Origin: Tetrapyrgos nigripes
Lineage: Eukaryota > Basidiomycota > Agaricomycetes > Agaricales > Campanellaceae
Direction: 5' to 3'
Length of the DNA: 64,000 nt
Assembly: GCA_013368315.1 (NCBI GenBank)
Contig: JAACJM010000079.1
Span: 62,001-126,000, forward strand
Shown piece by piece: positions 34,102 through 45,951 of this stretch. The first letter of the stretch is position 1, and every line of letters begins with the position of its first letter. The notes under the pieces were generated by a model. The model searched no databases. It was not told the DNA's origin and saw only the letters and a program-made list of their open reading frames with translations. The position numbers and the translations under genes were made by a program.

Positions 34102-36153
34102 ATGGTCTCGAAACGCTTTGAAGCACTCTCCGGGTCTAGCCCGCAAGTTCTCCAACGTCGACAAGACTCGATTCTCGTCTTCAGTTCAAACGGTCAAGCG
34201 GGGCTACTTCAAGGCGTTGAAAGTGTACCCTCATCTCAAGGGCAATATGTACAGACTGCCTTGGTGACAGCTGGAGTTCAAACCGCAGCTGTACCTCAAG
34301 CACCGTTCGGAGTACCTACTAGTGTACCTCAAAGCATATCTCAACCGACCATCACAAGCTTATCATCAGTGCCGACAAGAACCATTTTTGCTGCAGCGTC
34401 CTTGTCCTTGCCATCCCAGACCTCTTCTTCATCAATTCCAGCGTCAACCCAACTCACTGCCTCCTCTGCCTCCATCTCTACCTCCACAAATCCTTCTTCC
34501 GATACGGCCACTTCAAGTTCCCAATCCTCTACATCTTATACCTCTTCAACCTCTGAAATGCCATTCCCTACCCGGACCGTCCCGTTCTCATCTTCTTCCC
34601 CAACATCTACGTCAGTGACGTCAGGCTCGGGATTCCAAGCGCTCATCCACTCGCAGCCTGTCTACGCCTCCGGAATCGCTCTGCTTACCCTCATCGTTCT
34701 CGCTTTCCTGACTGCGACAACAGCTTACGTGTTTCGCTGTCTCAGAAGAAGGAAGCTGAAAAGGAATAGGCTTAGCCTGGAAGAGCTGATCATCGAAGAA
34801 ACGAATCGCGACCGGGACAACAATTTTGGTTATGACCATGATCCGGAAGTTGCCTCGGTGTCCGAAAATCGGGCTAGCCATCTCCAGCTCCAGTTTCCTA
34901 CAGACCCCGAGTTTGGTACGCCTCGAGCAGGTATAGCCAATCCGAGATTTCTGGGTTTGGGTGACGGTTTAGAGGTCCCTTGGGAACCTAGGTCTTCAGA
35001 TGGTCCCACTGGCAGCTTAAATGCATCCGAGGCGCATATCGCCACCTCTACAGAGAAGGGCGACCTATCTCTCCCTCGTGCTCTTCCATTGGCTCCACCT
35101 CCCGCCACTCTACCTCGTCGGGGCACGCTGAGCAGGGCGTCATCAGATTCCTCTCAATCATCGGGCTACGTTCCTTCTTCCAACCCATTCAGAGACCCTT
35201 CCTCATCCGGATATCCATATGCCTATTCCGTCAAGTCCTTACCTTCACCATCTGCCGCTTCTAGCCAGAAGTCCTCAGCCAAAGGAATGTGGGCTTTTGG
35301 GTTCGGTTCCGCTCTTAGTCTCGCTTCTACCTCTGTCATTCCCGCTGCCGATCCACTTGCTTCTAGCAACAACGTCATCCCGTCATCGATTCCTTCCAGG
35401 GCAGCTGAACCTCTTGACGACAGCAACAAAGGATGGTCAGCTTCATTAAAGGCTGGTTTCTTCAACGCGTTTTCTGCTCTTCGTGGTGGTGGAGACTCGG
35501 TATCTGGTGCTCAACAGATGATGGAAGAAGGGCAGAGTGACACCTATACGAAGATTGTGTCTCGGAAAACTAGCAGGAAGTCTACTAGAACGAGCTGGGC
35601 GATCTCACAGCCTCCTTGCGACGATGATGAGGTGAAGCCTAGAAAGGAGGGGGAAGCTGTGGAATATTGGGGTGGGGAGTTGGTTGGGCTTCCTTCTCAA
35701 ACGGAGAAGACCGCGTCTCCGGCTCCTTTAGACATGGGCTTTCTTGAAGTGGGTGACCTCGGCATGGGTCTGGGTCTAGACCCTCATTCTATACATGGAT
35801 ATTCGGAATCTCCGGTGGATATGGATGGGAGATGGACTGCTTCGCCTATCTCTTTAGCCTCTGCGACTCCCTTGATCATCAAGAAGAAGAGTTTGGGGCG
35901 GGAAGGCGTAGAAAAGAGTTTGGGAGAGATGTCTCGTCAGTCTTCGCAGGCTACATGTCGCGGTGGAGGTGGTCAGGGTGTGTCGAGGAAGGGAACGATG
36001 AGGTCTATGGTATCTAGCTCCTCCACTCGGAGAAGTCGGGTTTCCCGGGCTAATTCCATTATGACAGTGTTGGATGAGAAGGAAGAGGAAGCGGGAAGAG
36101 CATTGAGGGAAAGGTGGGCGAGGAATCTCAAGCAGAGTTCGAAGGATGATTGA
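34102..36153 (+). CDS. Ser/Thr-rich single-pass membrane protein, unknown function
   Basis: This is one long open frame (683 codons). Residues 60-170 are Ser/Thr/Pro-rich and likely O-glycosylated. One membrane span (YASGIALLTLIVLAFLTATT, about 34660-34720) is followed by a basic anchor CLRRRKLKRNR. A long low-complexity cytosolic tail is rich in Ser, with several short basic or acidic motifs. The layout resembles fungal wall-sensor or mucin-like proteins. No WSC or other named domain is visible. The proposed ATG at 34102 gives no signal peptide, so an upstream exon supplying one may exist. Confidence 0.65.
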   Translation: MVSKRFEALSGSSPQVLQRRQDSILVFSSNGQAGLLQGVESVPSSQGQYVQTALVTAGVQTAAVPQAPFGVPTSVPQSISQPTITSLSSVPTRTIFAAASLSLPSQTSSSSIPASTQLTASSASISTSTNPSSDTATSSSQSSTSYTSSTSEMPFPTRTVPFSSSSPTSTSVTSGSGFQALIHSQPVYASGIALLTLIVLAFLTATTAYVFRCLRRRKLKRNRLSLEELIIEETNRDRDNNFGYDHDPEVASVSENRASHLQLQFPTDPEFGTPRAGIANPRFLGLGDGLEVPWEPRSSDGPTGSLNASEAHIATSTEKGDLSLPRALPLAPPPATLPRRGTLSRASSDSSQSSGYVPSSNPFRDPSSSGYPYAYSVKSLPSPSAASSQKSSAKGMWAFGFGSALSLASTSVIPAADPLASSNNVIPSSIPSRAAEPLDDSNKGWSASLKAGFFNAFSALRGGGDSVSGAQQMMEEGQSDTYTKIVSRKTSRKSTRTSWAISQPPCDDDEVKPRKEGEAVEYWGGELVGLPSQTEKTASPAPLDMGFLEVGDLGMGLGLDPHSIHGYSESPVDMDGRWTASPISLASATPLIIKKKSLGREGVEKSLGEMSRQSSQATCRGGGGQGVSRKGTMRSMVSSSSTRRSRVSRANSIMTVLDEKEEEAGRALRERWARNLKQSSKDD

Positions 36154-36578
36154 GAGTTGTGGGAAGGTTGTTTCGCACTAATACTTGGCTGAGCCAATGC
36201 AGTCGCCGTATCACCATCGCGAGCTAGGAAAATGTAGGATTGTAACACTATGTGGTCTTGACAATTCACTGTATACCCAGAAACTCATCCAGTGACTCAT
36301 CGGCTTACGGCGTGATGATAAGCTACGAGTTTGATCATCTGTGCGACGAGAGCGCTACATGCAAGTGGTCTGGAAGGGAGGCAGGCCGTGAATAGCGCCT
36401 CGCGATACTTGCGTCCCTTGTCGTCCCGGTCGCGTTTTCTTCCAGAGTAAAACCTTTTTTACAACAAGTTTGTAAGATACAGATACAAAACGAGATAAGG
36501 GTTGAACGAAGACAGATATTCCAACAAAATACACTGAAATAATCGTAGATCACGATTCACAGGCCCTTCAACAACCCT
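36154..36578. other. Intergenic region between convergent genes
   Basis: 3' flanks only; nothing recognisable. Confidence 0.5.
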
Positions 36579-38635
36579 TCAAGATACTTGTTTCCTCTCA
36601 TAAATCCATAACTTGCCACTTTTCCTGATCCTGAACATTCCCCGTAGCTTCTTCATTAGATCGGTTTTCTCTTCGTCACCTGTCACATTCAGATTTTCCA
36701 TTCCTCCACCCGTCAAATCTTTCAACAAACCCCAATCAAAGCTCCATCCGTCAAAGCCATCCACCCTTGCAACCTCTTTCCAATGCTTCCTTCCTCCTAA
36801 CATTTCCATATCAATAGGGGACTCCTCTGAGATCAGATGCGTATATTCCAGACGGGAAGTAAGTGCAGATACCGTGAGGTGTTCGGTTTTATCATATTTC
36901 GTCCAGGAAGATTCGGGATTCGGAAGAGAAGAAGGATTAAAAGGAGGAGCATGTTCTTGGAGGAATAGAGAAGCACCGGTTTCGACTGCGAGATTCGAGA
37001 TGTGTGGAGCTGATTGAACCACAGGACTTCAACGGGGATCTAAGCTTTAGAATGGGAATGTTGCTTACCTCTTCCACCAACTACAGGGGGATACTTGTCG
37101 TTGAAGACGGCCATAGCTTCACCTCCAGGGTAATTCGTAATTGAAGCAGTTGCCAAGAGCATGGAAATGACCACATTTGCCAAAATCATCGCAGCTGTCA
37201 TTCCAAAAGCAAACCGGCCTAAAAGGTTGGATCTTGGGCGAGATAACCTGGTAAACTGTTAGAATGGTGAAAGCTATGCACCTGAAGGAAGTCAAGATCG
37301 CTTACAACCACATAGCACCCCTTGCAGCTACGACATTGACCGGTGGAACGATGTACACAATGAACCTCCACTCTTTGTGTGGTAATCCGCTTATCAAGAG
37401 GACGAATGTGGCATACGGAATCAGGAATCCTCTGACTCTCCTGTCAACTAGCGAACCCAGTAACGACAGCGGGAGACAGGATAACAGCATCTTCGGGACA
37501 AATGTTGAAACATAAGTATGAAAAGGTGATACACCCCAGTCGGAAGATTTCCCTTCGACAACGTTGAAAACGAAAGAAGTGAACTCTGGCCACAAAGGCG
37601 TTGGGAATGTTCCCCACAGATACGAGTCAATGATGGTAGTTAACGCTATCCTCGAGTTTAGTATCCTTTCAACTGAATCTCCTGAACGAAAGATCTCACC
37701 AATCGACGCCAAACCAGCCAGCAAACCAGTCTTGAACGCGCCCCAAAGCGAGATGTAACCTTGCCACATCCATTGTAGAACTAATGGACTGAGAAGCAAC
37801 AAAAGCTCCGAGCGGAAAATTACCGTTGATGCTGTGAGCAGCCAAATCGCTACGTCCACCCTGAACGGCGGTGGTCGAGTAACATGAGGAGCACGATCAA
37901 GGATCAGATAGTAGGCGATGTTTACTATAGTGAAGAAGCAAAATGGGTCATCATTTCGTTTGGACTTTCCGATATGAATGAATAGAGATACCTGGAAGCA
38001 GCGCAAACATATTGGGAAGCGTCCTGCCCATCCAGAATGGTATGTGGAATTGCGATACCGTGAGGATAGCGTACAGGAATCCCGTGAGTCTCCCAAAACG
38101 TTTTTGTGCCGCTCGCCGTATGAGGCAGAGTCCGATAGCATTGAGTGTTGATAGGACTAGGCGTACTGCGGAGCGATGATCAGCTTGAAAATCAGACTGT
38201 CTTTAGCGAAGAAAGAAAACCTCGCACCGATGACTTGAAGGTCAAATTTGCTAGAAACAAATCCAAACGAAGTGGCGAGATGTATTATGGGCGAAGAAAT
38301 CCAGGCAAGTATAATGCTTCCAATACACGTTCGGGGAACTGGACCGGGAAAAATGATGTGATCGTACTAAGAAAAATGAGTAGAAGTCAGTATCGTAAAT
38401 AAGTCAGAAATGGGCGAGAATCTCAAAAAGTCAACATGTCTCTGGAACCTCGACTTCGAGAAGAAAGTTCGTAGCAGCTGAGACTCACATTCCGGATATT
38501 CGAAGGAACCAGCCCGTACATCAGCACGTCATGAGTTGCATGTAGGTTGAAGGTTTCCTCGATCTTGGTGTATGGTGCTAGGAGGACATAGGCCCAACCT
38601 GTCGCAAGGATGAGCGTGTCTAGAGCTATGCCCAT
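36579..38635 (-). CDS. ALG12: Dolichyl-P-Man:Man7GlcNAc2-PP-dolichol alpha-1,6-mannosyltransferase, copy 1
   Basis: The start at 38635 gives MGIALDTLILATGWAYVLLA and the GT22 luminal motif PYTKIEETFNLHATHD. Further exons give YDHIIFPGPVPRTCIGS, VRLVLSTLNAIGLCLIRRA, FHIPFWMGRTLPNMFALLP, VIFRSELLLLLSPLVLQW, PLWPEFTSFVFNVVEGKSSD, HKEWRFIVYIVPPVNVVAAR and the C-terminal part ending KLWIYERKQVS. The order and the H-K-E-W-R-F motif are those of Alg12, an ER multi-span enzyme that adds the eighth mannose to the lipid-linked N-glycan precursor. All exons look open with GT..AG joins. It lies in inverted orientation to a second, equally complete copy at 41148. Confidence 0.9.
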
Positions 38636-39366
38636 GATCTTTTTGCGTTTTCGACTTCTGCTGTACGATAATGGCTTTGGGCTGGAAGGTAGACGTGGAG
38701 GTTTGGAGGAAAGAGGTGCGATGACAGGCCTCAACCAACCTCCTATTTCCTTCAGCGGGGAAATTTAGGGGAGCTTGTCTTGTTTGCCTGCACCCTCTGA
38801 TTTGCACTGTAGTCTGGAGGAGGCTTCCAGTTTCTAATTTTGAACATTTAGCGCTGCCAAACTGAAGTATACTGAGAGTGCGCTGGCGGCGTTTTGATCA
38901 AGTTTCGAATCAAAGCGTTCATATCTCAGAGTCATGCTTTCAGACTAGAATGATAGCCATTTCAAACAAAGCACTTATTATTCCAGGGTTGACCACCGCA
39001 ACGCCGTGAGCAGGCAGCTTGAACACCGGAGTTCGAGTAAGGGCTTGACTTGTTCTGGCGGCATCAACTATGAAGTCCTTGAGGCAAGCATCGTGCAATG
39101 CACGGATCCGAACGTTTGAACAATCACATACGTGGCTTTTACGCAGCTTCTCTTGGTGTCAGGATCGCAAAGGGAGAAAAGGATGCATGCTAAACTAGCT
39201 GTAAGTCGCCGGTGGTGGTAAAAGGTCAAGAATATTGGATCCTGGGAAAAACGCGTAAACCTCATGTTGCCAACCAACCTCCGTCTTCTTAATCCAAGTT
39301 CTCCGATGTTGACGTATAAGTACATTGTGGGGACAGCCCTGATAGTTTCCTTTTCATTTGACCATC
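38636..39366. other. Divergent intergenic region
   Basis: Shared upstream region of ALG12 copy 1 (-) and the kinase-like gene (+). No element was recognised. Confidence 0.5.
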
Positions 39367-40807
39367 ATGATGGCCTCCAAAGAGACCGTTTCATCCCCAG
39401 TGCTGGCTGACAAGTTGCCAAATACCCAAGATGACCCAGACACGGTTATGGACGAATATCGTTTATACGATTACGAGGAATTTTGGGCAAGCCTCCAGCC
39501 TTGGCTAAAGCAGAAGGGATACATGCTACGTCCTAGATATCAAGCAGGGTGGAAAGCTTCATGGTTTGGCGGGAAACAAGGAGCTTGGGCGTTTTGCGAA
39601 GATGGGCAGGTTTTTCCGGTACGCCAGGATATTTCGAGACATCTATGCTTTTTTAATGATTGCCGATTTACGCGCTTCTTAGGAGGCCAAAACACTCATG
39701 GACGCTGTTCGAATCAAAGATGGCGAGCAGGTTATCTTGAAGAAGCTAGTTTCGGAACGTGGGCAAGCTCCCTCAGGCTCGCACGAAGCCAAGATGGCAC
39801 TTACGCTGTCGTCCCAGAGCTACCTCAATGACCCTCGTAATCATTGTATACCAATACATGAGGTGCTCAGGGTTCCTGACGACCGGCATAAAGAGAAACA
39901 CGCCGTCGTCGAGCTCTTGGTGATGCCTTTTCTCACTCGCTGGAACCAGCCATTCTTCAAAACAATAGGGGAATGTGTTGATTTCTTTCAACAGACCATA
40001 GAGGTGTGTAGAGTCCTCAAAACTCGGAAATTACTGAGCTATTTCGATATAGGGGCTTGAATTCATGCACAGCAAAAGCATCGCTCACAAGTTCGTCCTG
40101 TTAATCCCTAGTTCTTGACTTCACTTATGCAAGTTTCTCATCCAGTGACATCAAATCCGATAGCATTATGATGGACTCTAGACCTCTCTACGCTTCGCTT
40201 GTTCATCCAGCCAGACCAGAGATGAGACGTGATTGGAGTGGACCGTCTGTACCCCACACCAGAACTGAACGGCCGGTCAAGTATCTCTACATCGACTTTG
40301 GTTTGGCAGACAAATATCCAGCACTCTGTCCTGGTCGTCTGTCATGGTACGGAGGAGATAGATCTGTGCCTGAGTTTGTTAGGCAGGAAGTCACCTGTGA
40401 TCCTTTTGCAGTGGACGTCTATTGTCTTGGAAATCTCTTCCGAGAAAACATTATCCAGGTGCGTAAGCTTTCTATTCCACATGTTTAACATCACTAAAAT
40501 TATAACGATTGTAAAGGGCAGCGAGTTCCACACAGGATACCGTGGCTTCGAGTTTATGGAGGCCTTGGTCAAAGACATGACCCACCATAATCCCGGGAAG
40601 AGGCCCCGAATAAGCGAAGTCAAACAACGTTTCGAAGAGATATGCAGGACGCTTGGACATTGGAAGTTACATTCTCGCATGATACGTTACGACGAATCTC
40701 TTCCTTGCAGGATTTGGAATTGGTTCAGTCATTGGACGAAGCAAGTCATATTCATGTGCAAAGGCTTACCGCCTGTCCCCTCTCCCAGCCTGCTTCAGGG
40801 AGTCTAG
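39367..40807 (+). CDS. Kinase-like protein with non-canonical catalytic loop (probable pseudokinase), Agaricomycete family
   Basis: The ATG at 39367 gives MMASKETVSS. The protein then shows LKQKGYMLRPRYQAGWKASW, DAVRIKDGEQVILKKL (candidate ATP lysine), DPRNHCIPIHEVLRV, HAVVELLVMPFL and EGLEFMHSKSIAHNDIK. After that come YLYIDFGLADKYPA and DVYCLGNLFREN, ending at 40807 after PSPSLLQGV. The general layout is an expanded Agaricomycete kinase-like family. Compared with the usual HRDxKxxN, this copy has HND and a Ser in place of the metal-binding Asn, while DFG is kept. Weak or no phosphotransfer is likely, though untested. Introns near 39620-39683, 40004-40055 and 40459-40516 close the frame. It is placed between the two ALG12 copies. 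Confidence 0.75.
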
Positions 40808-41147
40808 CCAGTAGATTATCTGAACGGGCGTCTTATGTTTTCTATGATGAAGATTTCTTCTACGATAGTGTATAGCCTCGGTGCATGCAGGTTTCATGCA
40901 GCCAAATAGTTCCATTTGCTATTGAATCCTATGTAGTTAGCACTATCTTATTCTACTTATCATCGACCAACAAGTACTAGTATTGCGATCTGGAGTCACT
41001 AGGTTACCGTAGGTACAAGGAGTACCTCACTTTTCTCACGCTCACTCCTTTGTCCCAAACCACCATCGTCATCATAAACGCGTCTTCACCCAATAGGCAT
41101 CATCTCATCCTGGGTCTCCCTATCCTTCAAGACGCAATAACACTATA
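40808..41147. other. Short intergenic region
   Basis: Upstream region of ALG12 copy 2; no motif stands out. Confidence 0.4.
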
Positions 41148-43265
41148 ATGAGCATAGCTTTAGACGCGTTAATTCTCGCGACTGGGTGGACACATGTACT
41201 TCTTGCACCCTACACAAAGGTCGAGGAAAGCTTCAATTTGCACGCTACCCATGACGTGTTGATGTATGGTTTGGCGCCTTCAAGCATCCAGAAGGTGAGT
41301 CTCAAAGAAAAACCGCTATTGCTCTTCCTTTGGCGACTTTGAGTGCTCGAGGAAGTCGTTGAAACAATTTATTTCTTCTTCCTGCTTTGAAGTTCTTTCT
41401 TTGCGGCTGACTCTTTGTGCTCTGATTATTAGTACGACCACAATATCTTTCCCGGAGCAGTACCCCGCACTTTCATTGGAAGTATTCTGCTTGCATGGAT
41501 CTCCTCTCCCGCGATTCGTTTTGCCTCTTCCTTCGGATACGTTTCAAGCAAATTTGACCTGCAAATCGTCGGTAAGGGATCCTCCCTCTACAGCAAACCT
41601 GTCATATACGTAATGCTAACTTTTCGCTGTTTCAGTCCGCCTAGTCCTATCTACACTCAATGCTATTGGACTCTGTCTCATCCGTCGCGCTGTACACAAG
41701 CGGTTTGGCAGGCTGACAGGATTTTTATACACTTTGCTCACCGTCTCGCAATTCCATATTCCTTTTTGGATGGGAAGGACACTTCCTAATATGTTTGCTT
41801 TGCTTCCAGGTACGTTCATACCACATCAGTGCTTCAAGACCACGAATATGGACCTTGTTTTTTCTTTGGTTACAGTCAACGTCGCCTGCTATCTCATCCT
41901 AGACCGTGCTCCCCATGCTACCCGACCATCGTCGTCAAGAATGAACGTATCTATCGCCTTGCTCACAGCCGCAGCGGTCATCTTCCGCTCAGAGCTTGTT
42001 TTACTCCTTGGCCCACTGGTTTTACAGTGGCTATGGCAGGGCTACATATCATTCTGGGGCGTAGTCAGGATTGGGTTGATATCTGGTTTGACTTCTATTG
42101 GTAAGCGTCCTGCAGAAAATACCCATCAAAGCCCTAATCTGTTCCAAACTAGCTCTAACCACCCTCACCGACACGTATCTTTGGGGAGCTTTCCCTACAC
42201 CACTCTGGCCCGAATTCTCTTCCATCTATTTCAATGTGGTCGAAGGAAAGTCTTCTGAATGGGGCGTCTCACCTTTCCACACGTACTTTTCGTCGTTCCT
42301 ACCGAAACTCCTCCTGTCGTCTATCCCGCTCTCGTTACTGGGCTTGTTGATAGACGGCAGAGTTAGAGGGCTCCTGGTCCCCTATGGGTTATTTGTGGTG
42401 TTAATTAGCGCGCTCGGGCACAAAGAATGGAGGTTCATCATATACGTCGTTCCTCCAATCAACGTTGCTGCTGCGAGAGGTGCTAGGTGGTTGTAAGCTG
42501 TTTTCTGTTTTTATATGTGTATATGCGCATCATACTCAACACACATGTAAATCTCAGGGTCTCCCGTCCAAAATCTAACCTCGGAGGTCGGATTGCCTTC
42601 AGCATTGCTTTCGCAATGATAATGGTAAACCTACTTGCCACAGCGTTGTTGGCGACGTCGTCGAAAGTCAACTATCCCGGCGGAGAAGCTTTGGCTTTCT
42701 TTAATGAGAGGTATCCTCCCGTAGCTGGCGGTAAAGGTGAGCTTGTCTTTGTCCCACCTAAAGCTCTCTGAGGGTCAACAGTCTTTACTCAACATCTTTA
42801 ATTTGCTCAGCTCCACATCACGTCCACATATGCAACCTTGCAGCTCAAACCGGTGCTTCCCTGTTTCTTCAAGAGTATGCTCCTCCTATCCACTCATCCA
42901 CTCCTCTACACCTCAACTCCACCGCCATTGCGGCCGACTCGACCTGGACACAATACGACAAAACCGAACACCTCGGTATCTCCGCTCTCACCTCCCGACC
43001 TGAATACACGCATTTGATATCCGAGGCGTCTCCGAGTGATATGGAAGTGTTGGGAGGGAGGAAACATTGGCAAGAGGTTGCGAGGATTAATGGGTTTGAT
43101 GGGTGGAGTGTGGATTGGGAGTTGTTGAAGGGGTTGAGGAGTGGAAGAAGGGTATGGGTGGGGAACGGTAACGGGGAAGGAGGCAAAGCAGATTTGATGG
43201 AAAGGGTATGGGGAGTGGTGAAGATGAGGAAGAGCGAAAAGTTGTGGATTTATGAGAGGAAGTAA
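41148..43265 (+). CDS. ALG12: Dolichyl-P-Man:Man7GlcNAc2-PP-dolichol alpha-1,6-mannosyltransferase, copy 2
   Basis: The ATG at 41148 gives MSIALDALILATGWTHVLLA. Exons run parallel to copy 1: PYTKVEESFNLHATHD, VRLVLSTLNAIGLCLIRRA, FHIPFWMGRTLPNMFALLP, AVIFRSELVLLLGPLVLQW, PLWPEFSSIYFNVVEGKSSE, GHKEWRFIIYVVPPINVAAA and the end KLWIYERK at 43265. Intron positions match copy 1. No frameshift or stop was found, so both copies look functional. Identity between copies is roughly 75% at protein level by eye, so this is not a recent assembly duplicate. Confidence 0.9.
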
Positions 43266-43510
43266 GGTGTTTATTGACCAGTTTTTGGATATCTTCTGCA
43301 CATATACTTTGGCCTCAACGGCACACCTCTACTATATCCCCTCAAAACATGTATTAGCCCATACAGGAACGTACACTGGCGATAATGTATAGTCTATGTC
43401 TCTATTATACGTTATGCTATAAGTTATAACCTTTAAAAGAACTTAGTCATCACAGATAATGGAAGCCATTATGCTTCCCAGATGCCAACATATAAAACCA
43501 ATAACGACAA

Positions 43511-44661
43511 TCACGCAGTGTGAGCCTTTTCCCCCTTCACCTCTTCTTTCATCTTCCTCTGCCCAAATATCCCAGTCCCAACTCTCACAATATCACTACC
43601 CGCTTTCAATGCAGCCTCAAAGTCACTCGACATACCCATACTCATCACCAACCTCCCATCATGCTCTTCAGAGCCCCACTTTGCAGCAGCAATTTGCCCC
43701 TCTGACCTCAACCATCCCTCCAACAAATCTCTCGTCTCCCTCAACTTCTCAAAGTCTGCATTCTTCTCCGTCTCTGACGCGTGGAGCGAAAGCTCCAGCG
43801 ACCCTATTGTCATGAGACCTTGGAAATGAAGATGTGGACAGTTGAGGATGACGTGTTTGGCGAGTTTCGCAAGATTTGACGAGGGTATTGATGTAGCGGG
43901 AGGTTCTTCTGCAGAGGAAGAGAAGAGAGGAGGAAGTCCGGATTTGGCGTCTTCGCCAGACGTGTTGACTTGGATGAGGACGTTGAGGGGAAAAGTACGG
44001 GGTGGTTGGCGAGTCAGTGACGCGAGAGCTTTGTTTAAGGCTGTGGCGGCCTTTTCAGAGGAGAGTGTTTGGACAGTATGGAGATTAGGGATGTCTGGAA
44101 GTGGATATGACGATAAGCACCCTGGGAGACTTTAAAGAACCACCTAAGACCTACCAGCTAAAAGTTTAGCTTTATTGGATTGTAATGTTCCAATAAAGTG
44201 CCAACGAATTTCCAGGGGTAGCTACAAACGCGCATATAACGACCTTTTTTTAGTAAAAAAAATCAGCAAAAAGTAGGTCATTGATCACTCACCTCTTTCG
44301 CTTTATCGACCAACTCCTGCACGTAGTTTTCTCCAAAGTCAAGTTGTCCATCCTCAAAGCAGACCATTATGTCTGATGAGGGCTTGTATTTGGACACTGC
44401 TACAAGTTTTTTAGGTGTGCCTGAAGATGAAGAGGCGTTGGCATCCTTGACACGCTGGCGTATCTCTCTGAGATTTTCGCGAAGCTCTTCAGTGCGTTCG
44501 GTGGAGGCCTTAGGTACGTCATTTGTGTTGGAAATTAATACAGCCATTTGAGGTGAATTCACAGAGAATGAGCGTATCGAAGAACGAGGAAGAGAAAAGA
44601 AAGAGGTAGAAGAGAGAGAAAGGGGGTTGAAATACAAGGGACGGCGACGGCAAAAACTCAT
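43511..44661 (-). CDS. PLP homeostasis protein, YggS/PROSC (PLPBP) family
   Basis: The start at 44661 (MSFCRRRPLYFNPLSLSSTS) gives a basic, Ser-rich, acid-free leader that could be a mitochondrial presequence. A start at MAVLISN (about 44547) would be the cytosolic form. Then come LREIRQRVKDA, KKLVAVSKYKPSSDI (PLP lysine in AVSK), DFGENYVQELVDKAKE, EIRWHFIGTLQSNKAKLL, HTVQTLSSEKAA, LIQVNTSGEDAKSGL, FQGLMTIGS, LVMSMGMSSDFEAALKAGSD and VRVGTGIFGQR. Introns at about 44226-44292 and 44098-44157 close the frame. The family binds PLP without a known reaction and buffers the cofactor. Confidence 0.92.
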
Positions 44662-44973
44662 GCGATTACCTAATCTCGGTTCATCAAGGCACCCCGCGGT
44701 TCCCGCCACTAGCCCGCCACCGCCACCGCTGTCAGAGACACGACTAGAGCTCTAGAAGGGCTAGGAGCGTACTTGGAAGAGGAGTATCATGTTTTGATGA
44801 TAAGTCCGAACCCGACCGGCGACTGGTGATACGTTCCTTGTTGATCAATTATGCAGTGCTGCTTCTTTCAATTGCAGTGTCGATTGATTTCGTTGAATAC
44901 GTGTAAGTAGTGCATACTTCAAAGTCAAGAAAATAGGCCTAGTATCCTCCAAAATTAACGCAGAATCTACCAA

Positions 44974-45951
44974 CTAATCAAATTCGATAGCGCCAGCAGG
45001 TATACCCTTCTTGACAGCGGTCCAGCTCTCACGAGAGCTGATATCTTTCCACCATCTGCGAAGGTTAGAGAAGAAAGAGAGATTTATTTCAAGTCACGTC
45101 GAGCATTCACGGACGAACAACACACCTAGTAACATTAGGTCCCTTGCTAGTGAGCAAATCGCATCCTGCTGCAGCCACATTGGTTCCGAAAGGCAGATGA
45201 TACAGATCCGCTAAAGTAAGTTCCTGGAAGAAATGGTATTACCGAGAAAAATCAGCAAGAATTCAAGAAACTGAGAGTCCCAAACGAAGTGGATCTCTCA
45301 CATCACCAGCCAAGTATTTCTGTCTGGACAGAATCTTCTCATATGCGTCAAGTTTAGCACTGAGAGTCTTGGCGGCCTCGTCATAGACAACCTGATTCTT
45401 GGGCAAGTTGAAAAACCTGTCGGCGAATGGTAGTTAATCATACTGAACCCGATTGCAATTTGGAAAGAAATATTCAGTAGTACTCACTGAGGCTTGATAT
45501 ATCCCTCGACTGCAACTTTACCCGCAAAAGAATCAAAATTCGCAGTTTCAATCGAAGCCGCCTGCTCGAACAAGGCTGTCGCTTTCAAATCGGAGGATGC
45601 TGGAACGAGTTTCGGGCCTTGGTTGGGGTACTTGGCTTCCAAGTAGCGACAGATGGCGCGGGATTCAAAGACGACAAAGCCATCATCGTCCTACATTCAT
45701 TGAGGAAGTAAGTAGTAAGTACGTGGGTTTGATATGAATGTCAGTAATACTTCGAGATATAGAAATTCAATGGGACACACCAGGAGTGGAACTTGACCAA
45801 AAGGCTGTTTCTCAAGGTAAGTAGGGACTTTATGCTCTCCCTTTTGCAGATCAATAGGGTATAACTCGAAAGGTATTTTTTTCTCGTAGAGAACGACGGC
45901 GACGCGTAGGGTGCAAGATGCAACTGGAGAACCGTAAAGCTTGAGAACCAT
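44974..45951 (-). CDS. Glutathione S-transferase, phi-like, copy 1
   Basis: The start at 45951 gives MVLKLYGSPVASCTLRV, then FELYPIDLQKGEHK, KQPFGQVPLL and DDDGFVVFESRAICRYLEAK, the thioredoxin-fold glutathione site. The helical domain follows: KLDAYEKILSRQKYLAGDEL, TLADLYHLPFG, LLTSKGPNVT and RWWKDISSRESW, ending GAIEFD at 44974. Introns are short. At the place where phi-class enzymes usually have the catalytic Ser (SxCTRRV context), this copy reads Ala followed by Ser. GSTs conjugate glutathione to electrophiles; the substrate is unknown. Tandem with 46736-47697, same strand. Confidence 0.9.
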
